This document shows, one piece after another, positions 26,816 to 36,080 of a stretch of DNA of 64,000 nucleotides. The DNA comes from Castellaniella sp041677825 (GTDB lineage Bacteria; Pseudomonadota; Gammaproteobacteria; Burkholderiales; Burkholderiaceae_B), in assembly GCF_041677825.1 (NCBI RefSeq), contig NZ_JBAYPG010000002.1, forward strand, positions 138,427 through 202,426, written 5' to 3'. Positions within the stretch are counted from its first letter, which is position 1. Every line of letters begins with the position of its first letter. A model generated the notes under the pieces. It searched no databases. It was not told the DNA's origin and saw nothing but the letters and a program-made list of their open reading frames with translations. The position numbers were made by a program, and so were the translations under genes.

Positions 26816-27739
26816 ATGTTCCAGCAACTACGCGAAGACATCGCCTGCATCCACGAACGTGATCCAGCAGCGCGCAGCCGCTTCGAGATCCTCACCTGCT
26901 ATCCGGGGCTGCACGCCATCCTCATCCATCGTCTGGCGCATCGGCTGTGGCGCGCCGGATGGTACTGGGCGGGCCGCTTCGTGTCGCACCTGGGGCGCCT
27001 GCTGACCGGCATCGAAATCCATCCCGGTGCGCGCATCGGCCGGCGCGTATTCATCGATCACGGCTTCGGGGTCGTGATCGGCGAGACGGCCGAGGTGGGC
27101 GACGATTGCACCATTTACCAGGGGGTTACCCTGGGTGGCACGAGACTCTACAAAGGAGAGAAGCGTCACCCGACGCTGGAGGAAGGGGTGGTGGTCGGGG
27201 CCGGTGCGCAGATCCTGGGCGGTTTCGTCGTAGGGGCTCACGCCCGCGTCGGTTCGAATGCCGTGGTCATCAAGCCGGTGCCCGCAGGCGCCACTGCGGT
27301 GGGCAACCCGGCACGCATCATTTTGCCCAAAGGCCGTGAAGAACAACAGGACGACCGGGTACCCGGCCCCTGCGAGGCAGCGGGCTCAAAGGCCCGCCCG
27401 GCCCCATGGGAAGCCGGCCCATGGAAAGAACTGTTGCAACGCGACGTGCCCGCTGCCCAGGAATCCATCGGGGCGCCATTCGCGGATGGCCTGCCACCTG
27501 ACATAGGCCAGCCAGCCAGTGCATCCGTCGACACGGCTGGCAGTGATTTTGCACCGTATGGTGTCGGCCGTTCGGATGATGACCCGCTGGTCCGGGTGCT
27601 GCACGAATTGATCGACCACACTGCCCGGCAGGATGCACGCATCGAACGCCTGTGCCACGCCCTGGAAGAACTGGGTCAGCGGGTCGACAATGGCCAGCAT
27701 CCGCTGGATGCCGAGCGCCTGAACCGCATGGTGGATTGA
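26816..27739 (+). CDS. cysE: Serine O-acetyltransferase with C-terminal extension
   Basis: Acetylates serine with acetyl-CoA, the first committed step of cysteine synthesis. The first 175 residues contain a short N-terminal helical region and a left-handed beta-helix of hexapeptide repeats, with DHGFGVVIGETAEVGDDC and GVTLGGT holding the active-site histidines and glycine loop. About 130 further residues (from roughly 178) are not part of the enzyme fold, are rich in proline and charge, and end with a helical segment DARIERLCHALEELGQR that may form a coiled coil. Similar tails occur in other betaproteobacterial CysE proteins, but their role is unclear. Confidence 0.9.
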   Translation: MFQQLREDIACIHERDPAARSRFEILTCYPGLHAILIHRLAHRLWRAGWYWAGRFVSHLGRLLTGIEIHPGARIGRRVFIDHGFGVVIGETAEVGDDCTIYQGVTLGGTRLYKGEKRHPTLEEGVVVGAGAQILGGFVVGAHARVGSNAVVIKPVPAGATAVGNPARIILPKGREEQQDDRVPGPCEAAGSKARPAPWEAGPWKELLQRDVPAAQESIGAPFADGLPPDIGQPASASVDTAGSDFAPYGVGRSDDDPLVRVLHELIDHTARQDARIERLCHALEELGQRVDNGQHPLDAERLNRMVD

Positions 27740-27877
27740 GCGCCCGACGACGCCGGGCAGCGCTTTGCGAGGCACGCCGCGCCGCACTGCGGAGCACACC
27801 CGCCAGCGCGCATCATGAGCACAGACCCGCCTGCAGCCACCCCCTGCGGGCAAGATACGGCAGGCGGGCCCGAGCCG

Positions 27878-28690
27878 TCAACTGAGTACCTGCCGTTGCG
27901 GGATGGGCGGCCGCATGCCGGCCTCGCGCAGCGCTTCAGGCGCACGCCGATAGAGGTCGTAGTAGGCATCCCAGTATTCGGCCGACCGCATCCAGGCCCG
28001 CAGATTGATCATGATGACGCTGTCGCCATATTTTTCGACCATGACCTGCGGTGCGGGATCGTCGAGAACGTGCTCGTGCTCGTCGGCCAGTTTTTTGAGA
28101 GTGGCCAGCGCGAGATCGAGGTCATCGTCGTAACGGACCCCAAGGGTGAGATCGATCCGGCGCGTGGGATTGCGGCTGTAGTTGGTGATGGCCGCCGTAC
28201 CCCAGACCAGCGTATTGGGCAGCAGCAGAAATGTGCCATCGAGCTGTTCGAGCCGGGTCATGAAAATGCTGATTTCATCGACCGTACCCATGCCATGGCC
28301 GGCAATGGAGACAAACTCGCCCGTGCGGATCGGCCGCAGGATCAGCAGCATGATGCCTGCCGCAAAATTGGTGAGCGTGCCCTGCAAGGCCAGGCCGATG
28401 GCCAGCGCGGACGCACCCAATACCGCGATGAGACTGGTGGTCTCGACCCCCAGGCGCGCCAGCACGGCCAGCAGCACCACCACACGCACTGCCCAGACGA
28501 CCACCGCAACCAGAATCGGCACGATGGTCGGATCGACATACGATGACCGCTTGGCCATCAGACGCGCCCAGCGCCCCAGCCAATTCGAGGCCAGCCAGCC
28601 GACCACCAGGATGACCAAAGTGACGGCCAGGTGCACCAGAATCGCGCCTGCACCAGGCATGCCAGCCCAGAACGTACGAAGTTCTTCCAT
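27878..28690 (-). CDS. Small-conductance mechanosensitive channel (MscS family)
   Basis: A 270-residue inner-membrane channel that releases solutes on hypo-osmotic shock. It has three N-terminal helices, the pore-lining TM3 with the Gly/Ala pattern VLGASALAIGLALQGTLTNFA, then the beta domain (GTVDEISIFMTRLEQLDG, LLLPNTLVWGTAAITNYS) and a C-terminal alpha/beta domain. The size is that of the basic E. coli MscS. ATG 28690 (MEELRTFW) is chosen over a TTG 21 bases upstream. It converges with cysE across 138 bases in which I see no clear element. Confidence 0.92.
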   Translation of the reverse strand: MEELRTFWAGMPGAGAILVHLAVTLVILVVGWLASNWLGRWARLMAKRSSYVDPTIVPILVAVVVWAVRVVVLLAVLARLGVETTSLIAVLGASALAIGLALQGTLTNFAAGIMLLILRPIRTGEFVSIAGHGMGTVDEISIFMTRLEQLDGTFLLLPNTLVWGTAAITNYSRNPTRRIDLTLGVRYDDDLDLALATLKKLADEHEHVLDDPAPQVMVEKYGDSVIMINLRAWMRSAEYWDAYYDLYRRAPEALREAGMRPPIPQRQVLS

Positions 28691-28847
28691 GATCCTGCAC
28701 CTCTGATTCAAGTGATGAACAATGCCCGGATGATAACAGGCGATGCGCCATCGATTGATCAGGTAAAGGCCCTATGGTCCGGCAAGGCAACGAGCCCGGG
28801 GACATGACGGGACGGCATCTGTCGCATGGTGCGGCAACCATGCCGGC

Positions 28848-28870
28848 TTATCCCCAGAGACTGTGGACAA
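28848..28870. promoter_or_regulatory. Inverted pair of DnaA-box-like sequences
   Basis: TTATCCCCA and TGTGGACAA (reverse complement TTGTCCACA) face each other with 5 bases between. The second matches a known DnaA-box variant, the first has one mismatch. It lies in the 255-base gap upstream of the mscS gene and downstream of the sulfatase gene. Functional binding is not shown. Confidence 0.25.
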
Positions 28871-28945
28871 GTCAGGGGGCAACCCGTGGACTCATGCAAA
28901 TTGTGCTGATCACATACGGGTTTGCCCGCCATGGCAAAAAAATGA

Positions 28946-30823
28946 TCAGGGAACGCTGTGGGCCTGATGCCTGTAAGCCCAGTTCGGCCACAAAACGTGT
29001 GCCAGTGCGGTGGTGGCCAGCGCAGCATCGGTCTGGTGCTGCGGCACGTAGGTATCCGGTGCCGTATAGCAGAACTGACTGGCCGCACGCCCGGGCTGCA
29101 ACACCAGCAGATCGTCGCCGCGCAGATAGCCATACCGGTCTTCGTACTGCATCATGGCGCGACCGCCCGTGCCCGATTGCGTCAGGTCGTGCCCGATCAT
29201 GGGATGCGCTGCGCCCAAACCGGCCAGCGACAACAGGGTGGTGGGCAGATCGATCTGGCTGATGATGCGATCATCGCGGCGCGGCATGATACCGCCTCCC
29301 AGGATCAGGGCCGGGATATGAAAATGGGCCAATGGGATATGCGTGGGCCCCCACACGCGCGAATCGTGATCGGCCACCACCAGAAACACCGTGTCGTCCC
29401 AGTAGGGGCTTGATTGCGCCTGGTCAAAGAAATGGCCGATGGCCCAGTCTGCGTAGCGCACCGTGTTGTGCACAGTGGCCGGATCACCTTGTGGCACGAT
29501 ACGCCCGGCGGGATACTCCCAGGGCGAGTGGTTGCTGACGGTGAAGGCCAGATGCAGGGTGGGCTGCTCATCCTGGCGCATGAGCAAGGTATGCAGCCGG
29601 TTGAACATGTCTTCATCACTGGCCCCCCAGGTGCCCACAAAGGCCGGCGATGAGAATGTGGGCAAGTCGTAGAGTTCATCAAAGCCATTGCCCAGGAAAA
29701 AATTCTTCATGTTGTCGAAATGCGCCTCGCCCCCATAGATGAAGCGCGACCGGTACCCCTGCCGGCGAAACAGCTGGGCCAGTGTGAAAAACCCGCTCTG
29801 CGCCCCGCCCAGCCGGGGTGCCGCATCGGACAGCGTGGGCGGAAAACCGGCCACCACGGCCTCCAGCCCACGTACCGAGCGCGTCCCTGTGGCATAGGCA
29901 CGGGTGAAATTCCAGCCCAGTTGCGACAGGCGATCCAGATTGGGCGTGCAGTCGGCGCCCCCCAGGTTGCCTACATATTGGGCCCCCAGGCTTTCTTCAA
30001 GAATGAGGACGATGTTGCGCGGACGTTCTCTGGCGCACGTTGCCTGCTGCACGTGCAATGTCGGGCGCTCATCGGGCCCGCGGGCGACGTGCGCTGCACG
30101 GCAGACTTCGGCGAGCATGACGTCGACCGGCAAGTCCCCATAGACATCCGCCGCCGAACGCTCATTTTTTTTGGCATAAATCGCAAACAGTACGCTGTAG
30201 AGGGAATTCAGCGGCAGGGTATTGAGCAGGCCATCACCACACCAGGCTACCGAGGCCGGGTTGATGGGCCGATGACCCAGCGTGCCGCGAATGGACAGAA
30301 AGATGACTGCGGCAAATGCCAGGGTCAGCAGCGCATCCCAATACCATGCCAGCGGCGCAGACGGCAGGACATGGGCGAACGCCGCATGCCCGACCCACGC
30401 GGCGACCAGCAACATCAAGCCAGCAACCGCCAGCGGCCCCTTGTAGCCTTTCCACAGCATCCCGAACACCTCTTTGGGGTACCGCAGGTAATTGACGAAA
30501 ATGTAGTTGGGGCGGGTATCGTATTCACGAATGAAGGGCAATGTGGCGGCTTCCATGAACACGAACAGCAGCCAAACCGCTTGCAGCCACAGGCCGGTCA
30601 GCAGCAGCGCCATGGGATGATCATCGAGCCAGGGCGCCAGGAGCAACGGGATGCCCACCCACATGGCCAGTTGATTCAGGTCGATGCGCAAACCCCAGAG
30701 GAAGATATGCGACCATCCACCCACGGCCTGTACGCGCGGCCATAGCCAAAGCGCGAGAATCAACCGGCTGAGGGTCAGGAGAGACAGGGTGAGAATGGCG
30801 AACGCCGCAATTTGAGTGAACAC
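28946..30823 (-). CDS. LtaS-like membrane sulfatase / phosphoglycerol transferase
   Basis: A 625-residue inner-membrane protein with about five N-terminal helices (to residue 195) and a C-terminal periplasmic sulfatase-fold domain. The domain contains NIVLILEESLGAQYVG, the probable nucleophilic threonine in ATGTRSVRGLEAVVAG, and VVADHDSRVWG with later metal ligands. The family includes LtaS lipoteichoic acid synthases and OpgB-type phosphoglycerol transferases that modify periplasmic glucans; the substrate here is unknown. The start is GTG 30823, which begins directly with the first helix. It stands alone on the minus strand. Confidence 0.87.
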   Translation of the reverse strand: MFTQIAAFAILTLSLLTLSRLILALWLWPRVQAVGGWSHIFLWGLRIDLNQLAMWVGIPLLLAPWLDDHPMALLLTGLWLQAVWLLFVFMEAATLPFIREYDTRPNYIFVNYLRYPKEVFGMLWKGYKGPLAVAGLMLLVAAWVGHAAFAHVLPSAPLAWYWDALLTLAFAAVIFLSIRGTLGHRPINPASVAWCGDGLLNTLPLNSLYSVLFAIYAKKNERSAADVYGDLPVDVMLAEVCRAAHVARGPDERPTLHVQQATCARERPRNIVLILEESLGAQYVGNLGGADCTPNLDRLSQLGWNFTRAYATGTRSVRGLEAVVAGFPPTLSDAAPRLGGAQSGFFTLAQLFRRQGYRSRFIYGGEAHFDNMKNFFLGNGFDELYDLPTFSSPAFVGTWGASDEDMFNRLHTLLMRQDEQPTLHLAFTVSNHSPWEYPAGRIVPQGDPATVHNTVRYADWAIGHFFDQAQSSPYWDDTVFLVVADHDSRVWGPTHIPLAHFHIPALILGGGIMPRRDDRIISQIDLPTTLLSLAGLGAAHPMIGHDLTQSGTGGRAMMQYEDRYGYLRGDDLLVLQPGRAASQFCYTAPDTYVPQHQTDAALATTALAHVLWPNWAYRHQAHSVP

Positions 30824-30945
30824 GCTTGCACTTCAGAAGAACGGCGGCTGCCGCCTGGGCTACGGATCTTGTGAGAAGCGCATTATGGGCCCAATTGCAG
30901 GGTTTGCATAGTATTCATCGATCCCGGCCAGACACTGCCGCTGAG

Positions 30946-32106
30946 TCAGACCAAAGTCAGGGGTTTGAGCCGGCGACCGAGTTCCTCGAACTCTTCGATG
31001 CTGTTGTACAGCTGTGCGGAGACCCGCAGCAGGCCCTGCCCATTCCAGAGCCGCAGCGCGGTCTCGATGTGATGGTCGTTCGACAGCGTATTCTGCAGTG
31101 CCAGCGCTTGTTCACGCGTGGTGATCAAGCCGGGGGGCAGGGGCACCGCCCGGATACTCAGATCGTCGCACCCCCACAACAGTTTCGGATCGACGCCCAG
31201 GGCGTCGGCCACGACCCGCTGCGCCGCGCGCGCCAATGCAGCGTTTCGTGCCCGCATGGTGTTTGCCCCGATGCGATCGATGAAATCGATGGCATCGACC
31301 GCTGCGATCCAGGCGGTGAGATCACTGGTGCCCACCCGATCGAAACTGCGCGGAAATCCTTCATCCTCATTCCAGGACACCACATTGGGCAGAATGCCTG
31401 CATGCGCCGGATCACGAACATACAGCAGGGCAGTTCCTCTGGGGGCAAACGCCCATTTATGAAAATTGCCCACCCAGAAATCCGGATCCAGGCTGGCGAG
31501 GTCCACGGGGATCATGCCCGGTGCGTGGGCGCCATCCCAGAGGACCTGCACGCCGGCCTGGCGAAACCGCTGCTGGATCCGCTGCATGGGGAACAGCATG
31601 CAGGTATTTGCAGAAATATGGTCGATGACGGCTAGTCTCGTGCTTTCGGCCACCGAACCCACCAGAAGCGCCTCGATGTCGGCATCGGTCGCGTGGCTTG
31701 GAATATGCACGCGATCGATCGTGGCCCCAGTCCGCCGGGCAAGGCGTTGCACTGCAAACTGTACGGCGCCATACAGGTGGTCGGTCACCAGGATCCTGGA
31801 CCCGGGCCTCAGCGCCAGGCTGGCCAACACGGCCGAAACCCCTGCACTGACATTGTCGACCAGAGCGACACGATCAGGGCTGGCATTCAGGAATTCGGCC
31901 AAGCGCCCGCGCGCCCGGACGATCTCTGGCTCGAGCATCTGGGTGAACCACTTGTGCGGATTCTGCTCGACCAGGCGCCTGAGCGCCTCTTGGGCCTCAA
32001 ATACGCAAGTGGGTACGGCGCCATATGCGCCATGGTTCAAATGGCTGACACCAGGATCGAGTTGCCAGAAGTGTTTGTAATCTGTATCGATACGATCATT
32101 CGGCAT
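30946..32106 (-). CDS. Class V PLP-dependent enzyme (isopenicillin-N epimerase-like)
   Basis: A 386-residue pyridoxal-phosphate enzyme of aminotransferase class V. The PLP lysine is in VGNFHKWAFAPRG, the PLP-binding aspartate in VLWDGAHAPG, and the phosphate contacts in VDNVSAGVSAVL. The closest named type by pattern is the CefD-like epimerase / cysteine-desulfurase-like group, which acts on amino acids or peptides. ATG 32106 is chosen; a GTG 9 bases upstream is also possible. It is the last gene after a polar amino-acid ABC importer on the same strand, suggesting that it works on the imported compound. Confidence 0.82.
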   Translation of the reverse strand: MPNDRIDTDYKHFWQLDPGVSHLNHGAYGAVPTCVFEAQEALRRLVEQNPHKWFTQMLEPEIVRARGRLAEFLNASPDRVALVDNVSAGVSAVLASLALRPGSRILVTDHLYGAVQFAVQRLARRTGATIDRVHIPSHATDADIEALLVGSVAESTRLAVIDHISANTCMLFPMQRIQQRFRQAGVQVLWDGAHAPGMIPVDLASLDPDFWVGNFHKWAFAPRGTALLYVRDPAHAGILPNVVSWNEDEGFPRSFDRVGTSDLTAWIAAVDAIDFIDRIGANTMRARNAALARAAQRVVADALGVDPKLLWGCDDLSIRAVPLPPGLITTREQALALQNTLSNDHHIETALRLWNGQGLLRVSAQLYNSIEEFEELGRRLKPLTLV

Positions 32107-32167
32107 TTTTTCCACTGCAGGCAGTCCTGTTCAAAAACATATGCAAAATCACTGGCAATATGGATGG

Positions 32168-32935
32168 TCAGATCGCGCTCAGAAATTGTCGAGTCCGCTC
32201 TTCCCTGGGGTGATTGATCACCTGATCCGCAGCGCCCTGCTCGGCGATGACCCCTTGATCCATGAAAATCACTCGATCGGACACATCCAGGGCAAACTTG
32301 ATCTCGTGGGTCACGATCACCATGGCGCTGTTTTCCCGCGTGAGATCCTTGATGACAGCCAGCACTTCCCCGACCAATTCGGGATCCAGGGCTGAAGTCG
32401 GTTCGTCAAACAGAATCAGGGCGGGGTTGGCTGCCACCGCGCGCGCGATGGCCACCCGTTGTTGCTGCCCCCCGGACAGTTCGTGCGGATAGGCGTTGGC
32501 CCGGTGTTCCAACCCGACCCGTTTCAGCAGCGCACGCCCCCTGATCAGCGCTTCTTCCCGGGACACCTTGTGCACCACCACCAACCCTTCGATGACATTC
32601 TCGAGTGCCGTACGGTTTCGAAACAGATTGAAGTGCTGAAAAACCATTCCCATATGCTTGCGCTGGTGGGCAATCGCCCTTTCGCCGAGCTGCTTCCAGT
32701 GGTCGGGCTTCTTCTCGAACCCTATCCTTTCACCCTGAAAGAAAATGGCACCTGAATCAGGCGGCGTGAGCCAGTTGATGCATTTGAGCAGGGTGCTCTT
32801 GCCGCCGCCAGACGGGCCAATGACGCACACGACCTCGGATTGCCTCAGGGACAAGGAGACGCCACTCAGAACCGGGTGCTCGAATCGCTTGTGAACGTCG
32901 ATCACTTCGAGAACGGTATTCATGTGCTTTCCCAT
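32168..32935 (-). CDS. Polar amino acid ABC transporter ATPase
   Basis: A 255-residue ATPase of the GlnQ/HisP class. All nucleotide-binding motifs are canonical: Walker A GPSGGGKST, Q-loop MVFQHFNLF, signature LSGGQQQRVAIARA, Walker B LILFDEPTSALDP and H-loop VTHEIKFA. It begins one base after the permease stop codon. A second ATG at 32923 (MNTVLEVIDVHKRF) with GGGAAAG upstream is an equally good start. It powers the adjacent single-permease importer. Confidence 0.93.
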   Translation of the reverse strand: MGKHMNTVLEVIDVHKRFEHPVLSGVSLSLRQSEVVCVIGPSGGGKSTLLKCINWLTPPDSGAIFFQGERIGFEKKPDHWKQLGERAIAHQRKHMGMVFQHFNLFRNRTALENVIEGLVVVHKVSREEALIRGRALLKRVGLEHRANAYPHELSGGQQQRVAIARAVAANPALILFDEPTSALDPELVGEVLAVIKDLTRENSAMVIVTHEIKFALDVSDRVIFMDQGVIAEQGAADQVINHPREERTRQFLSAI

Positions 32936-32936
32936 G

Positions 32937-33866
32937 CTATCGCTTCACCACGGAAAACCAGTTGTACGAATCGAGCAGCGCGCGCATCAGCGATTTTTTC
33001 TGCTGGCTGCCGCCACCCGCGTTGTTCGTGCGATCCTCGATCCAGCGTTGGAAGAACGTGGCGATCGTCACCAGGATCAGGTACCAGACCACAGCAGCGA
33101 ACAAGGCTGGAATGATGTCCAGGTTGGCCGCAGACAGCCTGTTGGCTGCTTCAGTGATTTCTATATACGATATGACGGACACCAGCGAGGTTTCCTTGAT
33201 CATGTTGATCAGTTCGTTGCTGGTCGGTGGAATGATCAGCCGGGTGGCCTGTGGCAACGTGACTCGACGCAGGGTTTGATCGCTGCTCATCCCCAAAGCG
33301 CGCGCCGCCTCGAGCTGACCTGGATCCACACCCATGATACCGGCCCGTATGATTTCCGCCATGTAGGCACTCTCATTGAGTGTCAGTGCAATCAGGGCGG
33401 CCACGAATGGCGTCAATATGTCATTGGTGTTGAGATCGACGAGCAGGCCACCCGAGAAAGGATCCGGTATCTGGATACGTTGCAGGACCAGCGCCAGATT
33501 GAACCAGATGAGCAAAGACACAAGAACCGGAACAGCCCTCCAGAACCAGACATAGACCGAGGCGATACTGCGGCTGACCGAATTGCTGGACAGCCGCATG
33601 ACGGCAAGCACCGCCCCCACCACGATGGCAAGCGTCTGGGCCAACAATGCCAGCTTGATGGCATTCCACACGCCCTCGAGCATCAGTGGCGCCACGAAAT
33701 ACTTTGGCACCGCACCGTAATTGATTTTCGCGCGCCAGAACAGCATGATGACGAGCACGATCAGCAACAGCACCAGCAAAGCCACAATCGGCCTGGACCA
33801 GTGGACGATCGATTTGTGGGGCAGGCCCAAGGAACGCTTCAGATCATCATTTACCATCGACTTCAT
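32937..33866 (-). CDS. Polar amino acid ABC transporter permease
   Basis: A 309-residue inner-membrane permease of the HisMQ/GlnP type. It has an extra N-terminal helix (IVALLVLLLIVLVIMLFW) and then a core with the EAA-loop AARALGMSSDQTLRRVTLPQ. No second permease gene is present, so it should form a homodimer. It lies between the binding-protein gene and the ATPase gene. Two adjacent hairpins precede its start codon. Confidence 0.92.
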   Translation of the reverse strand: MKSMVNDDLKRSLGLPHKSIVHWSRPIVALLVLLLIVLVIMLFWRAKINYGAVPKYFVAPLMLEGVWNAIKLALLAQTLAIVVGAVLAVMRLSSNSVSRSIASVYVWFWRAVPVLVSLLIWFNLALVLQRIQIPDPFSGGLLVDLNTNDILTPFVAALIALTLNESAYMAEIIRAGIMGVDPGQLEAARALGMSSDQTLRRVTLPQATRLIIPPTSNELINMIKETSLVSVISYIEITEAANRLSAANLDIIPALFAAVVWYLILVTIATFFQRWIEDRTNNAGGGSQQKKSLMRALLDSYNWFSVVKR

Positions 33867-33895
33867 GCCTTGGCCTGCGTTCAGGTTGTTTCATC

Positions 33896-33956
33896 GTCAT
33901 TCGGATATCGAATGACCGATGCCAGCGGCAAATACCCTCTTGCCACTGGCATCGGT
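33896..33956 (-). promoter_or_regulatory. Two adjacent stem-loops in the binding protein-permease gap
   Basis: One hairpin has 17-base arms (33915-33931 with 33940-33956) with a single mismatch and an 8-base loop. The other has perfect 8-bp arms GTCATTCG / CGAATGAC (33896-33903 with 33909-33916) and a 5-base loop, and shares two bases with the first. No U-run follows. Such intercistronic stems commonly protect the binding-protein mRNA or reduce read-through into the permease gene. Confidence 0.5.
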
Positions 33957-34013
33957 CGGTGGTTTCCCTCAGGATGCCCCTTGTGCACAGCAACAGGGGC
34001 ATCGGCACCATCA

Positions 34014-35048
34014 TCAAACGCCCGGCTTCACGGCCCCTATGGCATTGATGGTCGCCACGTCGAGCGCAACTGAATCCAGTTCCCAGGCCTGCATGATCTT
34101 CTGATAGGCCCCTGTATCCATCAAGTGCTGCAGTGCGGCCTGGATGGCTTCCCGTGGCGTGTCATCAGACTTGCGCACCGCAATGCCATATTGTGCCGAA
34201 TGCGAGATTTCCGGCGTCTCCAGCAACTCGAGATCATCCGGGCGGGTCGCCACCGAATAGCCGGCGGACGGGCCATCCGTGATATGCACATCGGCTCGCC
34301 GGGTCATCACGAAAATCTGTGCCTGGGCGATGTTGTTGTCTCCCATGACAGTGACCGGACCCTTGCCGGCGGCCACGCATTTTTCGGATATCTGCTTTGC
34401 AAAGGCTTCCTGCGTGCCGCCGATCGTGCTCGTGATGGTCAGGCCGCAGAAATCCTCTGGCCGGGTGAGACCGCGGGGATTGTCCTTGGGGATCACGAAG
34501 GCCAGACCCGCGTAGATGTAATTGATGAAATCGATCTTCTGCTCGCGTTCCTCGGTATCGTTCATCAGGGCCATGATGGCATCGACCCGCCCTGCTTCGA
34601 GCGATGGGATCAGCGTCTGCCATTCAAATGTGGAGACGTCCGGCTCGAGCCCCAGGACCCTGGAGATCGCCACCATCAGGGTGTACTCGTAGCCGATCGG
34701 CGTCTTGCCATCCGGCGCGAGAAAATAGCCCGGCGGGATCCCTATCCTCGAGGCCCACAGCATCTTGCCCGAAGCCTTGATCTTTTCGGGCAACAGATCC
34801 CGCGCTGGCTCATGAGCGCTGATTTCATTCAGAATGTCGTTGCTGATCCGGTTATGTGTTTCAGCAAACACCTCCGGATCAAAGGCCTCGACGTCGGGGG
34901 CGTTGCCAGCGGTCTGCGCTGCGGCCTGTTTCATGGACAGCATGCTGGCTGCCAGCGCCACCGCTGCAACGGCCACGCATGTTGCGATCTGCATGGGGAG
35001 CCGGGCTCGAAAGTACTTCGCCGTACCCGCATCGGGTTCATGATTCAT
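34014..35048 (-). CDS. Periplasmic binding protein of the polar amino acid importer
   Basis: A 344-residue periplasmic type II binding protein of bacterial extracellular solute-binding family 3. The N-terminus has an atypically long 25-residue lead before the hydrophobic signal core (IATCVAVAAVALAASML), cleaved probably near AAAQTAG. The binding domain begins at GKMLWASRIGIPPGYFLAPDGKTP. ATG 35048 is preceded by AGGAGATGAC, a strong ribosome-binding site. It is the first gene of the importer operon. The ligand is unknown; the usual arginine/aspartate pair for amino-acid binding cannot be placed with certainty. Confidence 0.89.
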   Translation of the reverse strand: MNHEPDAGTAKYFRARLPMQIATCVAVAAVALAASMLSMKQAAAQTAGNAPDVEAFDPEVFAETHNRISNDILNEISAHEPARDLLPEKIKASGKMLWASRIGIPPGYFLAPDGKTPIGYEYTLMVAISRVLGLEPDVSTFEWQTLIPSLEAGRVDAIMALMNDTEEREQKIDFINYIYAGLAFVIPKDNPRGLTRPEDFCGLTITSTIGGTQEAFAKQISEKCVAAGKGPVTVMGDNNIAQAQIFVMTRRADVHITDGPSAGYSVATRPDDLELLETPEISHSAQYGIAVRKSDDTPREAIQAALQHLMDTGAYQKIMQAWELDSVALDVATINAIGAVKPGV

Positions 35049-35252
35049 GTCATCTCCTGTGATTCTGGTGTGCACGCAAAGCGGTCATTGTATAGGTCCT
35101 GGCGTGAAATTTGATGCCGACCCGCACCTTCACAGCGCGCTGTATCAGCATGAAATATCGTGATCCTGTCTGCAAATGGCATATCGAACCACACTGCCGC
35201 AAAAAGCGCGCCGCTGTTTGTCCAGCCCGGCAAACGGCTCATTCAAGACGCC

Positions 35253-36050
35253 TCATTCATCCAGGAACCGGGGCGGACGCTTTTCGATGAAGGCGCGCAC
35301 CGCTTCGGCATGGGCCGGGGTCTGATGGGCCAGGGCCTGGTATGCAGCCGAGAGCTCCAGTACGCTGTCGAGCGTGCCGTTGTCTCCTTCACGCAGCAAG
35401 CGTTTGGTCATGCGCAGAATACTCGACGGGTTGCGGGCCACCCGCTGGGCCAGCGCCATGGCGCAATCCATGAGCGCATCCTCCGGGACGACCCGGGATA
35501 CCAGCCCGCAAGCCAGCGCTTCGGCTGCGCTCAGAGCATCACCGGTGAACGCCATTTCAGCGGCCATCGAACGGCCGACTACCCGAGGCAGCAGCCAGGC
35601 ACCACCATCCCCCGGGACAATGCCCACGCGGATGAAGCTTTCGGCGAATTTCGCATTTTCGGCGGCCACGCGCATGTCGCACATACAGGCCAGATCCAGC
35701 CCGGCCCCGATGGCGGCCCCATTGACGGCTGCGATCAGGGGCACCTCAAGATAATAAAGCGCCCGGGTCAGCTGCTGTATGCCGTGCCGATATTCATCCT
35801 TGACGGCTGCCCCATTGGCAGCGCCATCCAGATGGCGCTGCATGTCCTTCACGTTGCCCCCGGAACTGAAAACCCGCTCGCTGCCGGTAAGGATCACGGC
35901 CCGGATACTGACATCCTGCCGGATTTCATGGCTGGCGGAGAGGAACTCCTGTATGGCCGTATTGCCGGTCAGTGCGTTGCGGGTGGCCGGCTGACTCATG
36001 GTCAGCACGAGTATGGCGCCTTCGCGCCGGCGCGTCAGAAAATCCATCAT
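35253..36050 (-). CDS. Enoyl-CoA hydratase/isomerase family protein
   Basis: A 265-residue crotonase-fold protein. The oxyanion hole segments are FSSGGNVKDMQ and AAIGAGLDLACMCDMR, and the second catalytic region reads FIRVGIVPGDGGAWLLPRVVG. The glutamate expected in the first catalytic position of typical hydratases is not obvious, so another crotonase reaction is possible. It ends a four-gene run with two acyl-CoA dehydrogenases and a CoA transferase on the same strand. Confidence 0.88.
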   Translation of the reverse strand: MMDFLTRRREGAILVLTMSQPATRNALTGNTAIQEFLSASHEIRQDVSIRAVILTGSERVFSSGGNVKDMQRHLDGAANGAAVKDEYRHGIQQLTRALYYLEVPLIAAVNGAAIGAGLDLACMCDMRVAAENAKFAESFIRVGIVPGDGGAWLLPRVVGRSMAAEMAFTGDALSAAEALACGLVSRVVPEDALMDCAMALAQRVARNPSSILRMTKRLLREGDNGTLDSVLELSAAYQALAHQTPAHAEAVRAFIEKRPPRFLDE

Positions 36051-36080
36051 GAACCTGTCCTGGAAATGGATGAAAAATGC

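Noticed and set aside
32922..34073. Open frame of 383 codons on the plus strand
   Set aside because: It is antisense to the ABC permease and spans the binding protein-permease gap. No motif is seen and the sense genes are clear.
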